This document shows, piece after piece, positions 59,279-64,000 of a stretch of DNA of 64,000 nt (positions are counted from its first letter, which is position 1; every line of letters begins with the position of its first letter). This DNA is from Carettochelys insculpta (taxonomy: Eukaryota > Chordata > Testudines > Carettochelyidae). The stretch is from contig NC_134142.1 in the NCBI RefSeq assembly GCF_033958435.1, forward strand, positions 100,015,001-100,079,000, written 5' to 3'. The translations under genes and the position numbers were made by a program. Under the pieces are notes generated by a model, which saw only the letters and a list, made by a program, of their open reading frames with translations, was not told the origin of the DNA and did no database searches.

Positions 59279-60265
59279 TCACATTTGCAGTGGGTATAGG
59301 GCCTTGCTATAATGCACACCGTTGGGCAAATGTGTGTTCCAAGGACCACATAGCTGCTCTACAAATATCTGTAAGTGGAACATTATGCAGGAAACCTGTC
59401 GATGTGGCCATCGCCTGTGTTGAGTGCACGGCAGATCCATGTGGTGAACCATACAGCAAAGATGGATGCTTGAAGAGATCCAATTGGACATGTGTCCTGA
59501 TGAGATATGTATGCCCTTAGACTCATCTTCAATGGAAACAAACGGATGGTTGGATGCCCAGAAGGATTTTGTTCTGTCAATGTAGAACATAACAGCTCTA
59601 CAGACACAGTGTGTGCAGTGTCATTTCCCTTGGAGTGGTGTGCAGCTTTGGGTAAAAAGTTGGAAGAATAACCAATCAATGACATATAACTTGGATATGA
59701 CCTTAGGGAGAAAACATGGGTGCAGTGAAAGTGAAACCCAACCTTCAGAGAATGTCATGTGGGGTGGCAACAACATGATGGCTGCCAATTTTCCTAGTCT
59801 CCTGCCTGATGAGATCGCCATGAGGAAGGAGTCTTATGGGTACAATAATGAACATTTTGCAAGCATTTCAATGGGAGGTATCATAAGGTTGTGCAAGACA
59901 TGGTTCAAGTCCCAGGGATCTATTGGTTGTTGAACATGCAGGTAGAGCTTGGAAATTCCAGCAGGGAATTGCTTTATAATGGGATGTACCAATACAGAGG
60001 CATTGTCTGCAAAGTCATGGAAAACGCAGATAGCGGAATGATGCACCCCTAATGAGCTGATTGTGAGCCCCAAGCTCTTACGATGAAATAGGTATTCTAG
60101 CACATGTGATAAAGGCACTGTGTTAAGATGTAACTGTCTCTCATTGCACCAGATGGTAAAGTGGGTCCACTTATTCTTGTAAACATAGCCAGTTGAGGTT
60201 GGCAGCTGTTGAGGCGGATATGTTTCACTTCTTTGGAACAGGCCACTGTCCCAGATTGGAACCAC
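59279..60265 (-). pseudogene. Decayed DIRS tyrosine recombinase
   Basis: Frames 60265-59834 and 59590-59279 match the recombinase of the 5.3-11.4 kb element in order: NKWTHFTIWCNERQ, LTISSLGVHHSAICVFHDF and FYIDRTKSFW. Conserved catalytic motifs are broken by frame changes, and the H-x-x-R region is barely recognisable (CTQHRRWPH). Confidence 0.75.
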
Positions 60266-60299
60266 TGATAAGCCATGCTCTGAGATGGAGCTCAGTGGG

Positions 60300-60900
60300 A
60301 TTCAGGTGATAGATGCACCAAAGTTTCTGGTATAGGAAGTCTGGCATGCTCAGGAGTGTAGTTGGTGGGTATATAAGTGAGGTGATGAAGATAGGGGAAC
60401 CATGGTGATATGGCCATATCTGGGCTATGAGGATAAGTTCAGCTACATCCTTCTGAACCTTCTGTGGCATCGTGAATAGTTAGAGTATGGGAGGGAATGC
60501 CTGAGAGAAGGTTGTTCTCCATAAGATGAGGAAGGTGTTGTCCTTCACCCCAGTTCTGTCCCAAGTCTGGAGCAACAGTTCCTGCATTTCTGGTTTTGGG
60601 AGTGAAAACATGAAAATAAGCATCTTGAAGGTCCAAGGCTGAACACCAATTTCCCTTTTCCAGAGACTGTACTATAGTTGAGTGTTACCATTTTGAATTA
60701 GTGGGTGTCTATGTGCTTGCTGAGACATCTGAGGTCCAGGACGGGTCTTCCATGGTATCATTCAGGGACTGGATCCATGGTTCTTAGTTGAAGAAAATCA
60801 TCAACCTCCAACTAGAAATTTTCATGGGACAGTTCCCTGAAGAGAGATTAGGTAAGGGAGTTGGTGGGTAGTGTGGAAAGGAAGAGGATCGCACATCCCA
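60300..60900 (-). pseudogene. DIRS RT/methyltransferase-like remnant with an internal deletion
   Basis: RT sequence ending in DLQDAYFHVF (about 60600) is joined directly to sequence corresponding to the C-terminal methyltransferase-like part (ending AELILIAQIW). Compared with the intact copy, roughly 0.9-1 kb is missing, including the YLDD box and all of RNase H. Confidence 0.65.
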
Positions 60901-61473
60901 ATTGGATTATCTCCAGCATCCATCAGTCTGATGTGATGGTAGACTATTGGCAGTAAAGAGGGTGAAGGATCTGAGTAAATAAGGCCACTGGAAATAGATG
61001 TAGAATGGAAGACGTCATTCAAGGCCTCAGCCAAACCTTCAGTCTGGTATCCTGGAAGCGGGACCGAGGTTTGGTGATGAGTGCAGTTGTGGGATTCACC
61101 TATGCTTCTGGCAGTGAGGTCTAGACATTTGGTCAAATGGTCAGAGTGGTTGTCACTGGAAAAGTGGGCCCTAGGTCTCTGATACATCCTGTAGTGCTTC
61201 CTTTTATTCAGTGGTATCTACATACTGATGGCATGCAAGGTGATTCATGAGCCCTTCATAGAATGGAGGAATTTGAAACGAATAACTGCACCTTGTCAAG
61301 GGGAAGGGGAAATCTTTCACCTTGGTCTGGAGCATTTGAGTGACCTCATACACCTGGAGCCAAGAAGCTCTATTCATGACTATTGCAGTCAGTGTTCACG
61401 CTGCTGCATCTACAGCATCCATAGAAGCCTGTATAGCAGCATGCACAATTGTCTCCCTCTCCTGGAGGACAAG

Positions 61474-61605
61474 TATCATAGGGGTAGTGGTGTTAGTCTG
61501 TATCTACAAAAACAACGAGAAGTCCTGTGGCACCTTATAGACTAACAGATATTTTGGAGCATAAGCTTTTGTGAGCAAAGACCTGCTTCGTCAGATGCAA
61601 TGAGG
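61474..61605 (-). mobile_element. Penelope-like element tail inserted in DIRS gag
   Basis: It contains agtatcataggggtagtggt, tcctgtggcaccttatagac and ggagcataagcttttgtgag, matching the tail of the 39.8-kb PLE (agtatcagaggggtagccaa, tcctgtggcaccttatagat). The gag homology resumes on both sides. Confidence 0.82.
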
Positions 61606-61859
61606 ATAGACTGGAGTTCAGATTGCTTATCCTCTGGCAAGTCAAGCATGAGATTTCTAAGTCTGGAGTAGTTCATGCAATCATCATCTGCCAAGAGAGG
61701 AATGTAATTTGAAATGCACAGCAGCAGTGTGGTGGACGAATATATTTTGCACCCAAAAAGTCCTTACAGCCAAGGTAATTTCTTTATGAAATCCTTGGAG
61801 GTTGCATTTTCAGGTCTTCCATATCTGGTATTTATAGAATATATACTACTCGATAATGA

Positions 61860-62060
61860 AAAAGGAGTGTGGCCTAGTAACTCTGGAGTCAGGAGATCTG
61901 GTTTACATTTTCGTATGTAGTAGAGGCTTGCTGAGTGAGGCTGAGGAAATCATTTAACTTATTTGTGCCTCAATTTTCCATCTGTAAAATAGGGATAATT
62001 ATCCATCAGAAATATTCTGACGTTTAACTAACAATAATACATAGTTTTGGAATGCTCAAA
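61860..62060 (+). mobile_element. MIR SINE
   Basis: It shows the MIR order: actctggagtcaggagatct, a degraded middle, then gtgcctcaattttccatctg, taaaatagggataatt. This is an ancient amniote SINE, tRNA-derived and inactive. Confidence 0.85.
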
Positions 62061-63344
62061 TGTAAGATGCTGCATTATTAGAGTGTTATTACTACTTTAT
62101 TAGTATGAATCTGAGAATCAAGTGTTTGCTGCTGGCTTACTTTCTGCTGTTTTAATTTCTCCTCTCTGTAGCACTAAGCAGAATGAATGTAAAGTACAGG
62201 TTTCCTGAATTCCTCACCTAGCCAGCCTGAACCAAAAAAACAACAATCTAATAATTTATTACTAAGCTGTTTGTTACCAGTCAAAGTCTCCCTAGAATTT
62301 CAAAATCTTTTATGACCTTTCCTGAAATGCACAAGAGGATTATTTTACAGCCACAGTATTTTCTCAATTCATATTTGCAGCAGGATATTTTGTGAAACAA
62401 AGACAAAAATCTCTACCCAGCCATAGGGTAAAGATGCACTCTTGCTTTCATATATGCTTGAAAATTACTTCCAAGAAATTAGTCTTATTTTTACAAAGTA
62501 TTGCTGAGGATGAACATTCCCCTCCTGCCTTTGTTGTTCCCAAAGTCACAGCCCGCTGTAGATCCGTAAAGTAAGTAAAGTCCCCACAGAAAACTTCTAT
62601 TTGAAAATCTTGTCACCGGAAAGTCAGCTCCATTTAACAACCTGCCTCGGGCAACAGAGACAGCATGAACCTGAACAGAAATCTACAATGATATCACTGA
62701 GGGTTTGGAAAAACTGAAGTTGTTTATGTACCATTAGATACATATAATGCTATGCATGGTAGTTACAGATCTCTGGGGTAGTTCTTTCTCGTGTGGTCAT
62801 AGAAAATCTAATGAAATTAACTGTTTATCTTGATTAGAACACTTTGGGATATCTGCTAACAAATAATCCAAGAGGAGAATCTTATTTTTCAGTATTGCAT
62901 GCCCTTATATAATTAATAATTATACCTGAAGCAAAAGTAATTCGCCCAGACTTAGCTTCAAGTGGGTAGCAAGTTGCATACATTTAGACTCAAAAGTAGT
63001 ACTACATCTGACACAGTGTCTCAAAACAGATTAAGTATTAAGAACAGATTTAAGACATGCTATGTCTGTTTGGTATCTGTGTTAAAATACAAATGGGGGG
63101 CTGAGGATCAGGCTCTACGGAAAAGCTAACCATAATGTGGAGGAATGTAACAGAGAGTAAGCCGTGCTAGTCTATACAGCAGAATGGGTGGAGCCAGAGC
63201 CGCCAGCCCTCAGCAACACCCAGACCTCAATGATGCCTGGAGTGTGTGGTGTGGTGCTTCAGAAGAAATTTAAAGGGTTCACGGCCACAGTGGTGACAGC
63301 CAGGAGCCCCAGGCCCTTTCAAATTGCTGGGACATATTGCTGCA
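62061..63344. other. Intron stretch with a minor PLE-end fragment
   Basis: 63150-63180 carries cagagagtaagccgtgctag, a short reverse piece of the PLE terminus. 63185-63330 is a GC-richer segment that may be repeat-derived. No gene is seen. Confidence 0.4.
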
Positions 63345-63562
63345 ACAAACTAGGAAAAACTATTTCACTAGAAGACTAGTGAAGCTCTGGAACGGGTTAA
63401 CCTAGGGAGGTGGTAGAATCTCCTTCTCTACAGGTCTTTAAATTCTGACTACACAAAGCCCTGGCTGGGAAGTTTTAATTCGGATTGGTCCTGCTTTCAG
63501 CAGGAGGCTGGACTCAATGACATCTTGAGGTCCCTTCCAGTCCTATGATTCTATTATTCTAA
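63345..63562 (+). mobile_element. CR1 LINE 3' end
   Basis: The final coding part (aactatttcactagaagact, gtgaagctctggaacgggtt) is followed by the CR1 3' UTR: ggaggctggactcaatgaca, gaggtcccttccagtcctat and the terminal gattctattattct. It is 5'-truncated. Confidence 0.88.
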
Positions 63563-64000
63563 ACAGGAGCAGTGAAATCTTGCCCATGCTGAGTAATCAG
63601 TAAGACCCAATCTTGAGCCAGATGAACCAGATCTAATATCAAAACAGAAATTTTTCCCCACACTTATTCAATCCAAGACACTTAATGCCAAGTTTAATAT
63701 TGATGGCAGTGGCACTGACATGTCCAGAAGAAACTGAACTGAGACAACCAACTCATTTCACACAGATCACTTCACAACTGACAGATGGTAATGGGTTTTG
63801 ATCACTCCTGTCTTGAACTGGACTTTACATGGTACCTTAGAGCTGAAAGCTTTCCTATCCCCACTGCTCTGAGCAAACCAGGCTCCCTCATTTTCCATTA
63901 GCAATAAAAACAAAACGATTTTCAGAGGCCAGGGACCTTGCTTTACATGTGTAAATAGATCTCATTAACAATAATCACTGAGGTAGTATGTCACAGTTGC

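Larger units (their letters stand above)
58875..61800 (-). mobile_element. Old DIRS retrotransposon, 5'-truncated and internally deleted
   Basis: The left side repeats the DIRS end design: tactcaccttgtgcagtaatg at 58881, then the inverted counterpart (cccacagggacacatctcaa) and ctttgagtggtccttgtggg at about 59130-59210. The minus strand then carries recombinase remnants (MFYIDRTKSFWASNHPFVSI), methyltransferase-like pieces, an isolated RT fragment (MDLQDAYFHVF), and gag similar to 9110-9290. It lacks the RT palm and RNase H, the 5' ITR and most of gag. CpGs of the terminal core are gone. A PLE tail interrupts gag at 61474-61605. Confidence 0.85.
55276..64000 (-). other. NELL1: NELL1 intron upstream of the EGF exon (continues beyond the window)
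   Basis: The sequence above the acceptor precedes the exon in transcription order. No preceding EGF exon was recognised up to 64000. It contains MITEs, a degraded DIRS, a MIR and a CR1 tail. Confidence 0.7.

Noticed and set aside
62510..62580. Possible further exon ending in a gtaag-like donor
   Set aside because: No EGF or VWC cysteine pattern, no acceptor of quality, and no match to NELL1 domain order.
1..64000. CRISPR arrays, bacterial operons or phage genes
   Set aside because: No regularly spaced repeats with unique spacers, no ribosome binding sites with dense coding; the sequence is intron-rich vertebrate DNA.

Overview
This is vertebrate nuclear DNA, almost certainly from a turtle, lying inside introns of the neural EGL-like gene NELL1, which runs on the minus strand. 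The single host-gene feature I can support is one 123-nt exon at 55132-55254. It encodes a six-cysteine calcium-binding EGF-like domain with a good splice acceptor, a good splice donor and phase 1 at both ends. The turtle assignment rests on a tRNA-derived SINE with a CR1-type tail at about 31.9-32.1 kb (the tortoise Pol III SINE design), abundant CR1 LINE fragments, DIRS retrotransposons and Penelope-like elements.

Layout. About 0.2-0.8 kb: possible solo LTR. 0.95-1.5 kb: CR1 3' end. 2.2 and 3.1-3.7 kb: Penelope-like (PLE) tails, the second pair forming an inverted repeat. 5.3-11.36 kb: a nearly full-length DIRS retrotransposon on the minus strand, with gag, RT-RNase H-methyltransferase-like region, tyrosine recombinase, inverted terminal repeats and an internal complementary region. 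13.9 kb: Tigger-like MITE. 14.75-15.93 and 33.55-34.78 kb: two copies of one 1.2-kb composite DNA transposon. 16.2 kb: PLE hairpin. 17.9-18.24 kb: LINE endonuclease fragment. 19.5-20.5 kb: CR1 with a PLE tail nested in it. 20.74-21.08 kb: hAT MITE. 23.5-24.1 kb: PLE 3' part. 32.3 kb: MITE. 35 kb: long TG/CA microsatellite. 39.8-42.7 kb: long decayed PLE with RT and GIY-YIG domains. 46.4-47.3 kb: LTR-like sequence split by a hAT element. 48.9-52.3 kb: hAT, PLE, CR1 and Tigger-like remnants. 55.13 kb: NELL1 exon. 55.8 and 58.3 kb: MITEs, the second a large foldback palindrome. 58.9-61.8 kb: an old, internally deleted DIRS carrying a PLE-tail insertion. 61.9 kb: MIR. 63.3 kb: CR1 3' end. The rest is AT-rich intron in which I see no gene.

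The window holds no operon or gene cluster. It is a large intron colonised by several transposon classes, and nested insertions give a partial order of events: CR1 before the PLE tail at 19.6 kb, the old DIRS before the PLE tail at 61.5 kb, and the LTR-like sequence before the hAT at 46.6 kb. The first DIRS keeps a CpG-dense terminal repeat and only a few coding breaks, so it is the younger of the two DIRS copies. I found no CRISPR array, rRNA, functional tRNA gene or clearly new gene system. The most unusual observations are the many short PLE 3' tails, the DIRS terminal architecture, and a C-rich minisatellite unit shared by unrelated DNA transposons.
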